Origin: Candidatus Glassiibacteriota bacterium
Lineage (GTDB): Bacteria; Gemmatimonadota; Glassbacteria; GWA2-58-10
Direction: 5' to 3'
Assembly (NCBI GenBank): GCA_030604975.1
Contig: JAUVUV010000071.1
Coordinates: forward strand, 1 to 8,624
Length of the DNA: 8,624 nucleotides
This document shows positions 1 to 6,518 of the stretch, one piece after another. The number at the start of each line of letters is the position of its first letter. Within the stretch, counting starts at the first letter, position 1. Made by a program: the position numbers and the translations under genes. Below the pieces are notes generated by a model, which saw nothing but the letters and a program-made list of their open reading frames with translations, was not told where the DNA came from and ran no database searches.

Positions 1-17
1 CCATTTCAAACTCCAAA

Positions 18-47
18 CCGGGGGGCGGCCTATCCCCGGCCATTTTT
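18..47 (+). terminator. Probable intrinsic terminator of an upstream gene
   Basis: CCGGGG (18-23) can pair with CCCCGG (34-39) across a 10-base loop, and a run of five T follows at 43-47 after three bases. An alternative fold pairs GGCC 27-30 with GGCC 38-41. No gene is visible in the first 100 bases, so this would end a gene lying to the left and separate it from fliD. The stem is short but entirely G/C. It could instead be a chance GC-rich fold. Confidence 0.5.
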
Positions 48-105
48 CCCGGCTAAAACATTATTTGTTAATTGGTAAGAAGTTACAGCCGAAATCAGGC
101 TCTGG

Positions 106-121
106 TGGCATAACTCTTGCC
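106..121 (+). promoter_or_regulatory. Sigma-54 (RpoN) -24/-12 promoter of fliD
   Basis: The sequence TGGCATAACTCTTGCC carries TGGCA (106-110) and TTGC (117-120). GG starts at 107 and GC at 119, giving the 12-base spacing required by the sigma-54 consensus TGGCAC-N5-TTGC. Counting from the GC, +1 falls near 132 and leaves a leader of about 90 bases before fliD. Sigma-54 promoters need an AAA+ activator bound upstream. The AT-rich stretch at about 54-80 could hold such a site or a bending site, but I see no clear activator motif there. Sigma-54 control of middle or late flagellar genes is established in many bacteria. Confidence 0.78.
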
Positions 122-124
122 CTC

Positions 125-140
125 TCCAGTCTTGACTGGA
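125..140. promoter_or_regulatory. Perfect dyad centred on the predicted fliD start site (candidate operator)
   Basis: TCCAGTC (125-131) and GACTGGA (134-140) form a perfect 7-base inverted repeat separated by TT. Its centre falls at the +1 predicted from the sigma-54 promoter (about 132), so a dimeric protein bound here would block initiation or open-complex formation. As RNA, a 6-bp stem with a CTTG loop is possible, but only if transcription starts upstream of 125. The operator role is inferred. No second copy of the dyad was found in the window. Confidence 0.4.
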
Positions 141-205
141 AGCGGTTCAGCCTGCTCCGGTCCATTTATAGCGCATTTCCCGCAGCGCTTGTGGCGGGAT
201 CTCAT

Positions 206-215
206 GGAGGAGAGG
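206..215 (+). promoter_or_regulatory. Strong ribosome binding site of fliD
   Basis: GGAGGAGAGG lies 7 bases before the ATG at 223. It is the strongest Shine-Dalgarno sequence in the window and fixes the fliD start. Confidence 0.85.
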
Positions 216-222
216 AAAATAC

Positions 223-3200
223 ATGACTGCGCCGATCAGCTTCACCGGGCTGGCCACCGGTATAGACACAGATGCGGTAATCCAGTCCTTGCTCGATATA
301 CAGCGCAGGCCGATCAAACGCCTTCAGGACAAGTCCGAGATTCTTGCAATCCAGCGCGAGGCTCTGCGCGATGTCAACAACCAGCTGCTTAACCTTCAGA
401 ACGAATCACTGACCCTGCGCCTGGAATCCACTTTCTCCAGCCGAACGGCTTCCTCAAGCGATGAAAGCAAACTCCTGGCTACTGCCACTTTCTCTGCGGT
501 CAAAACCAACCACCGTGTCGAAGTGACCCAGCTGGCCCAGGAGGCGATAGTCAACAGCCACCGTTTCTTGAGCCAGGCAAGAGTAGTCGGCACCAATACG
601 GTCGGGATAAACGTGCTCGGTGGAACTTCCCGGACCAACGCTCCCGGAGCGGGAAGAATCAAGGGCGGTGTGGCTATGGAGCCGACTGACACTCTGGGCT
701 CTCTCGGCCTGGCAGGTGATTTTACCCTGAGGATCGACCCCGACGGCAACGGCTCGCACTCCGCTGTGGAGATTACCGGCCTGGATGCCTCCACCACCAT
801 TTCCCAGCTCATCGAAAAGATCACCGGCCAGGTGGGATCTGTAAAAGCTCACCTGGTTTACGATGAAGCGCTCGGTGGCAAGGCGATGCAGCTTTCAAGC
901 GACTTTGTGGGAATCGATATCAGCCTGAGCGGCGCAGTGGCAGAGGCTGTTTTCGGCATTGACTCCGGGTCAACGGTCAATTCCGGCTCGCCTGCAGGGA
1001 TCGGCTCTGCCAGAGCGTACGCGGCAGTAAATCCTGAAGATCTGACGGTCGGAACATATACAATCGTCTCCAGCGACGGAAAAGCCGGCAGCGTGTCCGG
1101 CACGGTGGACCTGGCCGCTGCAGCAGGCGGCGGTAATATTCTCGAGCTTACCCTCGATGATCTGGGTGTCCAAGAATTTAACGATTTCGAGATCGACCCG
1201 GACGCTTCAGGGGCCACCGGAAGTGTTGCCGTGCGCAAGGAGGACGGCACCCCCCTGAGCGCAACCGATACGATCGGCAACCTGATCGAGGCGATAAACC
1301 GCTCCGTACCCGATGTGACTGCCCAGCTCGTGGAGGGTGCAGGCGGCGAAACATATCTTCGAATAATCGCCAACGAGGGCGGACGGGATATCACAGTAAG
1401 CCAGCTCGGCAGTAATAACGGCATATTGAAAAAAGTCTTAGGCGCCGGCGGCGATACCCTCACCAGCAGCAATGCCACCAGCGACAGCGGCGATTTCACG
1501 CTTGTGCAGACATTTTACCGCAGAGGAAGCATAACTGCCGAGTCGCGGCGGGTGGTATCCGGCACCAAGGAGGACTACCGGACCTACGGCGTGGCGGACC
1601 TGATCGAGGGTGTGACGATAGTGGGCTCGCCGGTTGGAGACGTGTTTACACCGGGCACGGCCCGCCTGCAGGTAAACAGCAGCAGCAGCATGGCTATCGA
1701 AGGCAGCACCAAAACCCAGATGTTCGGCGTCAGCGGGGTCACCGACAGCTCCTACGCAACCGGGCTGGCTCTCGATGCGGACGGAAGCGGCCTGATCGGC
1801 CTGAATAAGGCGATCAACGACCTCAACGCCGCGGGTGCCTTTGCACTCGATGACGGAGCCGGGATCACTGCCGGTACTTTCCGCGTGGGGGATACGATCC
1901 TTTCGATCACCCAGGATGAAATCGACAATGGAATCACCCTGGCCGAGGTACTGGCCCGCATCAACAGCGCAGGTGAAGGTGTAGTGGTGACTTATGAAGC
2001 GGGAACCGACCGTTTCGTGACCACCACCTCCAATTACGGCCCTGAAGATACAATCAGTTTCGGCAACTATACCGGAGCAACCGGTACCAGCAACGTTCTC
2101 AAAGCGCTCGGCCTGACAAACTCTCCGACAGGCATCCTGACCTCTGTCGGAACGAGTACCGGCAGAATCGACGAGGAAGCCGAGCTGATCCAGGCAGGGT
2201 TCAGTACCAAGCCCACATCCGGTACTTTCAGTATCAACGGTATCTCGATCGAGGTCGATGCCGCCGCGGACAGCCTCTACGACATTATTGAAAGAATCAA
2301 CTCCTCAGCTGCCGGAGTCACCGCCTCTCTCGATTCGGTCTCCAACCAGATAAGCCTGGTTCAGAATGTGGACGGGGACACCACGGCAGACTATATCAGG
2401 GTCGGTTCGAACTCCGATACCAGCAACCTGCTCACGGTTCTGAGAATTACAGCCGGAGCCAGCGGCGACGGCTCGATCTCCAATGTTGAATCCGCCAAAT
2501 CCCAGGCCACTGTGGGCAGCCAGCGCAAAACCGCTGAACTCACAGTGGACAATATCAGCTACAGCCGAAACACCAATACAATCGACAACATCACTCCCGG
2601 GGTAACTTACGAACGACTCGGAGTGACTGAATCTCCGGTTACAGTTACCATTAGCGGGGATACAGATCGCGCCGTGGAGTCGATTGCCCGTTTCGTGACG
2701 GAGTACAACAAGACGATCAAGATGCTCAATCCTGAACGTCTCAACGCCAGCGAGCGCAAGTTTCTCGAGCCGATAACCGACGGGGAACGGGCCACGCTGA
2801 CATTCAACGAGCTTATCGACCGTCTGGACAAGTTCGAAACCTACAACAAGAACGAGACTATCCGCCGGGACAGCACCCTTCAGTTCCTCCAAACACAGCT
2901 TCGCACCTCGGTTTTCACACAGGTGGATATCCCGGGCAGCAATCTAACCAGCATTGCCAATCTGGGCATCTCGAGCGGCAATCCCGGAAGCCCTCTGACG
3001 CAGAATTACGAGGGAGTACTGGTGGCCGATTCGGTCGAATACGACAAAATCCTCGAGGCTCTTCAGAACAACCAGCTCCTGATCGACGCTCTGAACAACG
3101 ACGACCAGGCGGTTTTCAGGCTTTTCAGCCAGGATGCGCTTTCGAAGGTTAAAATAACCGGTACCAGCGCTTTCGATGGGGGAACACCCCTGGCCAATGA

Positions 3201-3798
3201 TATAATCTTTCAAGTTCACAACGGCTCTAAGAGCGCCCTGATTACCCTACCTGCAGGCACCTCGGATAAAACCGATATATTGAGCGTTATCACTAATAGG
3301 CTGGTGAGAGAGGGTATTGACGATATCAAGGTGTCTTTCGATGCCGGCGACCATCTGGTTTTCGAAAGCGAAACGACCAGCGGAAGGGCGTTCATCCGGA
3401 TTCTGGATGCCACCGAACAGTCCGAGACAGATCGGATCCTCTCACGATTCGGAATTGCCGGTGGATCGTTTCTTGGCCAGGAAGCCGAAAGCCGGGCCGG
3501 TGTTGCGGAAAAACTCAACAAGCAACTTCGAGAGGCCACCGGCGTGTCAGGATATATCAGCCGGAGAGTCTCTTTCGGAGGAATTTACGGCCAGGGAACG
3601 ATATTCGACGAGATAGTGCAGGTTCAGGATCAGATCCTCCGGAAAGAGGAAAGGATCGCGCAGAGGGAGGAACGTTTGCGCCGGAAGTTTACCAATATGG
3701 AACAGGTCATCGCCAGGCTCCAGGAACAGCAAAACCTCCTTGATAGTTTCATCCAGGTCGTGACTGCGTCTCAAACAGCCTTTAACAATAACCGGTAG
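223..3798 (+). CDS. fliD: Flagellar hook-associated protein 2 (filament cap), greatly enlarged
   Basis: FliD caps the growing filament outside the cell and folds exported flagellin into place. Residues about 5-110 match the FliD N-terminal domain (SFTGLATGIDTDAVIQSLL, then a helical stretch). The C-terminal FliD domain starts near residue 755, with the family's hydrophobic DNISYSRNTNTIDNITPGVT stretch. It continues through LGISSG, EGVLVADSVEYDKIL and a coiled-coil tail at about 1125-1178. FliD proteins are usually about 450-700 residues, so 1191 is very long. The excess lies mainly between residues 158 and 745, plus an insertion at about 985-1085, and it consists of Flagellin-IN-like modules. 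The coding frame ends in tandem stops, TAG TAA. It is the first gene after the sigma-54 promoter and is probably cotranscribed with the next two genes. There is no Sec signal peptide, as expected for a type III flagellar export substrate. The family call is secure; the function of the extra modules is unknown. Confidence 0.95.
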   Translation: MTAPISFTGLATGIDTDAVIQSLLDIQRRPIKRLQDKSEILAIQREALRDVNNQLLNLQNESLTLRLESTFSSRTASSSDESKLLATATFSAVKTNHRVEVTQLAQEAIVNSHRFLSQARVVGTNTVGINVLGGTSRTNAPGAGRIKGGVAMEPTDTLGSLGLAGDFTLRIDPDGNGSHSAVEITGLDASTTISQLIEKITGQVGSVKAHLVYDEALGGKAMQLSSDFVGIDISLSGAVAEAVFGIDSGSTVNSGSPAGIGSARAYAAVNPEDLTVGTYTIVSSDGKAGSVSGTVDLAAAAGGGNILELTLDDLGVQEFNDFEIDPDASGATGSVAVRKEDGTPLSATDTIGNLIEAINRSVPDVTAQLVEGAGGETYLRIIANEGGRDITVSQLGSNNGILKKVLGAGGDTLTSSNATSDSGDFTLVQTFYRRGSITAESRRVVSGTKEDYRTYGVADLIEGVTIVGSPVGDVFTPGTARLQVNSSSSMAIEGSTKTQMFGVSGVTDSSYATGLALDADGSGLIGLNKAINDLNAAGAFALDDGAGITAGTFRVGDTILSITQDEIDNGITLAEVLARINSAGEGVVVTYEAGTDRFVTTTSNYGPEDTISFGNYTGATGTSNVLKALGLTNSPTGILTSVGTSTGRIDEEAELIQAGFSTKPTSGTFSINGISIEVDAAADSLYDIIERINSSAAGVTASLDSVSNQISLVQNVDGDTTADYIRVGSNSDTSNLLTVLRITAGASGDGSISNVESAKSQATVGSQRKTAELTVDNISYSRNTNTIDNITPGVTYERLGVTESPVTVTISGDTDRAVESIARFVTEYNKTIKMLNPERLNASERKFLEPITDGERATLTFNELIDRLDKFETYNKNETIRRDSTLQFLQTQLRTSVFTQVDIPGSNLTSIANLGISSGNPGSPLTQNYEGVLVADSVEYDKILEALQNNQLLIDALNNDDQAVFRLFSQDALSKVKITGTSAFDGGTPLANDIIFQVHNGSKSALITLPAGTSDKTDILSVITNRLVREGIDDIKVSFDAGDHLVFESETTSGRAFIRILDATEQSETDRILSRFGIAGGSFLGQEAESRAGVAEKLNKQLREATGVSGYISRRVSFGGIYGQGTIFDEIVQVQDQILRKEERIAQREERLRRKFTNMEQVIARLQEQQNLLDSFIQVVTASQTAFNNNR
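694..2457 (+). repeat. Four Flagellin-IN-like modules in the middle of FliD
   Basis: Four diverged protein modules are visible by eye at about residues 158-245, 314-410, 549-632 and 663-745. The shared pattern is a beta strand (GxFxI/xFTLRI), a gap, T/S-hydrophobic-x-x-hydrophobic-I-x-x-I-N, then V-T-A-x-hydrophobic and a final strand. Examples are TTISQLIEKI, DTIGNLIEAINRS, ITLAEVLARINSAGEGV and DSLYDIIERINSSAAGVTAS. Modules of this kind (Flagellin hook IN motif, PF07196) occur in flagellins and FliD, usually in one or two copies. The DNA copies are not alike, so any duplications are old. Boundaries are approximate. Confidence 0.6.
3190..3462 (+). repeat. Fifth Flagellin-IN-like module, inside the FliD C-terminal domain
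   Basis: Residues about 990-1080 follow the same module pattern: a strand (DIIFQVHNG), then DKTDILSVITNRLVREGI, VSFDAGDHLVF, and a last strand ending in a FGIAGG turn. The segment splits two conserved FliD pieces that normally adjoin: DDQAVFRLFSQ before it and RAGVAEKLNKQLREATG after it. This position suggests an inserted domain rather than an extension of the central array. Confidence 0.5.
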
Positions 3799-3806
3799 TA
3801 AGTAGA

Positions 3807-3834
3807 CGGCCGCCGAATTCACCTTGGGCGGTCG
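3807..3834 (+). promoter_or_regulatory. Intercistronic hairpin after fliD
   Basis: CGGCCGCC (3807-3814) can pair with GGCGGTCG (3827-3834), an 8-bp stem with one G-U pair and a 12-base loop, starting 8 bases after the fliD stop. No T-run follows, so it is not an ordinary intrinsic terminator. It may protect the 3' end of the fliD message or modulate expression of the next gene. The 5' arm and loop contain CGCCGAATTC, which is complementary to a site inside the next gene (3914-3923), so a competing fold exists. Confidence 0.4.
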
Positions 3835-3874
3835 GTTAAGAGATAAATATTTACCGGGGGGAGTAGATCAAACA

Positions 3875-4480
3875 ATGAAACTTACACTTGACGGAAAACA
3901 GATCCGCACCGCCGAATTCGGCGAGGACACTCTGTCCGACCTGATCCGAAATCTCGATCAGAAAATCGCTCCGGAGAGAGTTATCGTCTCAATGACCCTT
4001 GATGGAGAACCACTCGATCAGACCGGCGAAGCGGCAAAGGCCGGTGTGCCTGTCGACGAACTGGACAGTCTTGAGGTAAACACCCAGGAGGTAGCCACTC
4101 TCGCTCGCAACACCCTGAATTCTCTTATGGATTACCTTCCCCGGCTGGTCCGCGGGGTGGATGGATGTGTCGAGATGCTAAACGGGGCGGATGAAAAGGA
4201 GGGCCATCTGGCCCTTGGCGACCTGATCGACGGACTTCAGCTAGTGTCTTCGGCCTGGATGGGGATCGCCATGTTTATCAATATCAAGGACCGCGAACCC
4301 GGGGAAGTGATGCCGGACATGCAGGAATTCTCGGATGTGCTTGATTATATAGTTCAGGCGCAGGAAAACGGCGACACTGTTCGGTTATGCGACCTGTTGG
4401 AATTTGAGCTGAAACCAATTCTCGACTCATGGCTGGAACATGCAAACGAACTGGCCACAGCCCTTGACATATCGGCCTGA
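3875..4480 (+). CDS. Acidic protein of unknown function in the fliD-maf operon
   Basis: I do not recognise this 201-residue protein. The ATG at 3875 is preferred over an upstream TTG (3824), because GGGGGGAG (3856-3863) sits 11 bases before it and the upstream start lies in the hairpin region. Residues 1-70 look like a small beta-rich domain (MKLTLDGKQI, then RVIVSMTLDGEPL). Residues 75-198 look helical, with a central hydrophobic helix (SSAWMGIAMFINI) that is too short and interrupted to suggest a membrane protein. The protein is strongly acidic, has no signal peptide, and so is probably cytoplasmic. It lies 76 bases after fliD and 21 before the Maf-like gene. In many bacteria the gene after fliD or fliS is the FliD chaperone fliT, which is small and helical. 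A chaperone role for FliD here is a positional inference, and no FliT signature was recognised. Confidence 0.85.
   Translation: MKLTLDGKQIRTAEFGEDTLSDLIRNLDQKIAPERVIVSMTLDGEPLDQTGEAAKAGVPVDELDSLEVNTQEVATLARNTLNSLMDYLPRLVRGVDGCVEMLNGADEKEGHLALGDLIDGLQLVSSAWMGIAMFINIKDREPGEVMPDMQEFSDVLDYIVQAQENGDTVRLCDLLEFELKPILDSWLEHANELATALDISA
3910..3923. repeat. 14-bp perfect palindrome in codons 12-17 of the unknown gene
   Basis: CGCCGAATTCGGCG reads identically on both strands. Its left ten bases also occur at 3811-3820 in the upstream hairpin, so the two sites are complementary in the mRNA and flank the ribosome binding site and start codon. A palindrome of this length could arise by chance about once in two windows of this size, so only its placement is notable. 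Confidence 0.5.
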
Positions 4481-4501
4481 TCCAGGGGTTAAGCACACAA
4501 G

Positions 4502-6415
4502 ATGAACTATTTCAGCCTGAACATGCAAGCCCTCGCCCGTTTCGACCCGGACCTTGCCAGTCGGCTGAATTCTGTGGCACAGGCGGCGGCCGATATTATC
4601 CAGACCAGAGCCGGGCTTCCTTCGATACGCCTTCAGAACGCGGGCGGTCGGCCCTTTACCCTTCACAGCACGGTAAACCCGCTGCGTGAGGCAGAGCGCC
4701 TGGTTGAGTCGCAGTACACAGAGAACAGCAACGCCTGCATAGTGTATGGTTTCGGCCTGGGTTACCACGTGGACGTTCTGCTTGAAAAACTTCCCGAAAA
4801 TTCATCCGTACTTGTAGTTGAACCGCAGATTTCCATTTTCAAGCTTGCCCTAGCGCTGCGGGATTTAAGGCACCTGCTGGACAACCCGAACGTTTTCTGG
4901 GCCGTGGGGGAAAAAGAACACGATGTTCCGGCCCATTTCAGCCAGATATTCCGGGTCATCGCCCTGGAAGGAGTTACAATAATCGCCCACCATCCCTCGG
5001 TCAGGCTCTGCGGGGAATATTTCAACCTGATCGATGAACTCTGCCGCAAGTGGATTATTACAGTGGGCGGCAATTTCCTGACCAATGTCTCCGCGGTAAG
5101 GAATTACCTGACCAACACTCTGTCCAATATTCTCGCAATTGTTGACAATCCTCCGATCAAGCGGCTGTTCGGCCGTTTTCGTAACGTCCCCGGGATTGTC
5201 ATTTCCGCCGGTCCTTCTCTGGATAAAAACATCGGCGCACTGCGGGTGCTGGAAAAGCATGCGGTGCTTATCTGCGTGGATACCGCTCTCGGCCCCCTTC
5301 ACCGCTCGGGTGTAAAGCCGCACCTGGTACTTGCCGGCGACCCCGGCGAAGCCAATTTCAGGCATCTCCAGGGCCTCGGTGGAACCGGTGCAGCGCTGGT
5401 CGCAGAACCGATGACCCATCCACGGATCGTGTCCGAATTTGTCGGGGATAAATTTATCATGAGCTTTGATGAAGTGCTGATGAAAAAACTTGCAGAACTT
5501 GTCGGTGATTTCGGCATTATCAAGGCTTGGGGTTCGATCTCTACGGGCGCTTTCGACCTGGCGCATCGACTGGGGTGCGACCCGATAGTTTTTGTCGGCC
5601 AGGACCTTGCTTTCAGCGGCGGCCGATACTATGCCCACGGCACCTTCCAGGAAAAGCGCTGGCTGCGCGAACTGGCCCATCCCCGCACCCTTGACGATGT
5701 TCACCAGTGGCGCATGTCCAAAGAGAACGATCTCGATGCCACTGATATTTTCGGCCGGCATGTGCGTACCTCGAAAGCCCTCGAGGCTTACCGCCATTAT
5801 TTCGAACGAGAAATAGCCTCAACCGAGGCCAGGGTGTTCAACGCCACTGAGGGCGGCGTGGGATTCAGCGGAGTGGAGAACCTGCCCCTGGAGGAAGTAC
5901 TCTGGCGTTTCGCACGCAGAGAACGGCCAATCCGATCAATAATCCGAAACGCCCGCTCCAGCAGGAACGAGCAGGAAATCACGCGGCTGTTTAACTACCT
6001 CCAAACCACCGGAACTGAGCTCGAAAACGTGCGTAAACTCTGCAACGAGGGATTCGAGGCTGCCCGCAGGATCCATCAGCAAGAAAACACCGACCGAGAG
6101 GAAGACTATCATAAAGTCGAAGAAATATATGAGAAAATCTACAACCGCCAGGAAGTTCTCAAGATGCTGGAAAACGCAAATCAAGGGGGGCTGCTCACTT
6201 TCCAGCGTGGAACGGAAAAACTCAAAGGTCGCGAAATGGACGATCAACTGATTGAGGAAGCAGCCCATCTTTACGGGACGTTTTTTATCAGTTTCTACCA
6301 GACAGCCGCGCTGTTGAAAAAACGTTTCAAGCAGGCAGCGGTGGATCTCGGCTGCAAGATGTCGGCCGTGCATCCGGACGAGGAGGAAACAGCAAAAATT
6401 CCTCAGGCAAGTTGA
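4502..6415 (+). CDS. Maf-type (DUF115, 6-hydroxymethylpterin pyrophosphokinase MptE-like) flagellin glycosyltransferase
   Basis: Maf (motility associated factor) proteins are thought to transfer nonulosonic acids such as pseudaminic or legionaminic acid to Ser/Thr of flagellin in the cytoplasm before export. The 637-residue product has the family layout. An N-terminal Rossmann-like region carries GFGLGYH (83-89) and VVEP (105-108). The DUF115 core follows, with PGIVISAGPSL (230-240), CVDTALGPLHRSGVKP and LAGDPGEANF (277-286), GSISTGAFDLAHRLGC (344-359) and FVGQDLAFSGGRYYAHG (364-380). The C-terminal region beyond about 470 is helical and Lys/Glu-rich, with a likely coiled coil near 510-570. 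The weak Shine-Dalgarno AGGGG (4484-4488) lies 13 bases upstream of the ATG. No sugar-biosynthesis genes are present, so the substrate cannot be named. The family call is firm; flagellin as target is inferred from family and neighbours. This is unrelated to the septum-inhibitor Maf nucleotidase. Confidence 0.9.
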   Translation: MNYFSLNMQALARFDPDLASRLNSVAQAAADIIQTRAGLPSIRLQNAGGRPFTLHSTVNPLREAERLVESQYTENSNACIVYGFGLGYHVDVLLEKLPENSSVLVVEPQISIFKLALALRDLRHLLDNPNVFWAVGEKEHDVPAHFSQIFRVIALEGVTIIAHHPSVRLCGEYFNLIDELCRKWIITVGGNFLTNVSAVRNYLTNTLSNILAIVDNPPIKRLFGRFRNVPGIVISAGPSLDKNIGALRVLEKHAVLICVDTALGPLHRSGVKPHLVLAGDPGEANFRHLQGLGGTGAALVAEPMTHPRIVSEFVGDKFIMSFDEVLMKKLAELVGDFGIIKAWGSISTGAFDLAHRLGCDPIVFVGQDLAFSGGRYYAHGTFQEKRWLRELAHPRTLDDVHQWRMSKENDLDATDIFGRHVRTSKALEAYRHYFEREIASTEARVFNATEGGVGFSGVENLPLEEVLWRFARRERPIRSIIRNARSSRNEQEITRLFNYLQTTGTELENVRKLCNEGFEAARRIHQQENTDREEDYHKVEEIYEKIYNRQEVLKMLENANQGGLLTFQRGTEKLKGREMDDQLIEEAAHLYGTFFISFYQTAALLKKRFKQAAVDLGCKMSAVHPDEEETAKIPQAS

Positions 6416-6444
6416 GCGTGTTCTGCTGCAGGGCTCAACTTTTT
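6409..6444 (+). terminator. Intrinsic terminator of the fliD-unknown-maf transcript
   Basis: AAGTTGAGC (6409-6417) and GCTCAACTT (6433-6441) are perfectly complementary over 9 bases with a 15-base loop, and T-run 6440-6444 completes a rho-independent terminator. The maf stop codon TGA (6413-6415) lies inside the 5' arm, so ribosomes finishing maf would cover it and could alter termination. The run is only five T, three of them outside the stem, so termination may be incomplete. Confidence 0.75.
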
Positions 6445-6461
6445 CCCGTTTTGTCCGATAA
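6435..6461 (+). promoter_or_regulatory. Sigma-28 (FliA) type promoter of fliS
   Basis: TCAACTTT (6435-6442) and TCCGATAA (6454-6461) are separated by exactly 11 bases. They match the sigma-28 consensus TAAAGTTT-N11-GCCGATAA at 6 of 8 and 7 of 8 positions. The start site would fall near 6468, almost on the first possible fliS ATG (6471), which favours the ATG at 6519 with a leader of about 50 bases. The -35 box overlaps the 3' arm of the preceding terminator. Sigma-28 control of fliS fits its role as late flagellin chaperone. Confidence 0.75.
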
Positions 6462-6518
6462 ATTTATTGAATGCCTGAAAGATCTTCTCAGGTAATTAAT
6501 CAGGAGTTGAGAGTTTCA

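Noticed and set aside
69..95. Possible sigma-28 promoter before fliD: TAATTGGT-N11-GCCGAAAT
   Set aside because: It matches only 4 of 8 and 6 of 8 consensus positions, and the sigma-54 site just downstream is far better.
1674..1691. AGC trinucleotide repeat in fliD
   Set aside because: Only four to five units encoding a short Ser run; too short to be a meaningful microsatellite.
3824..3874. TTG start extending the unknown gene by 17 residues
   Set aside because: It has no Shine-Dalgarno sequence, falls in the intercistronic hairpin, and the ATG at 3875 has GGGGGGAG upstream.
4865..5797. Long minus-strand open frame (310 codons) opposite the Maf-like gene
   Set aside because: It is antisense to a clearly conserved coding frame, its product has no recognisable motif, and it reflects codon bias of the + strand gene.
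6471..6518. Upstream ATG start for fliS
   Set aside because: No ribosome binding site, lies about three bases from the predicted sigma-28 start site, and adds 16 residues not typical of the family.
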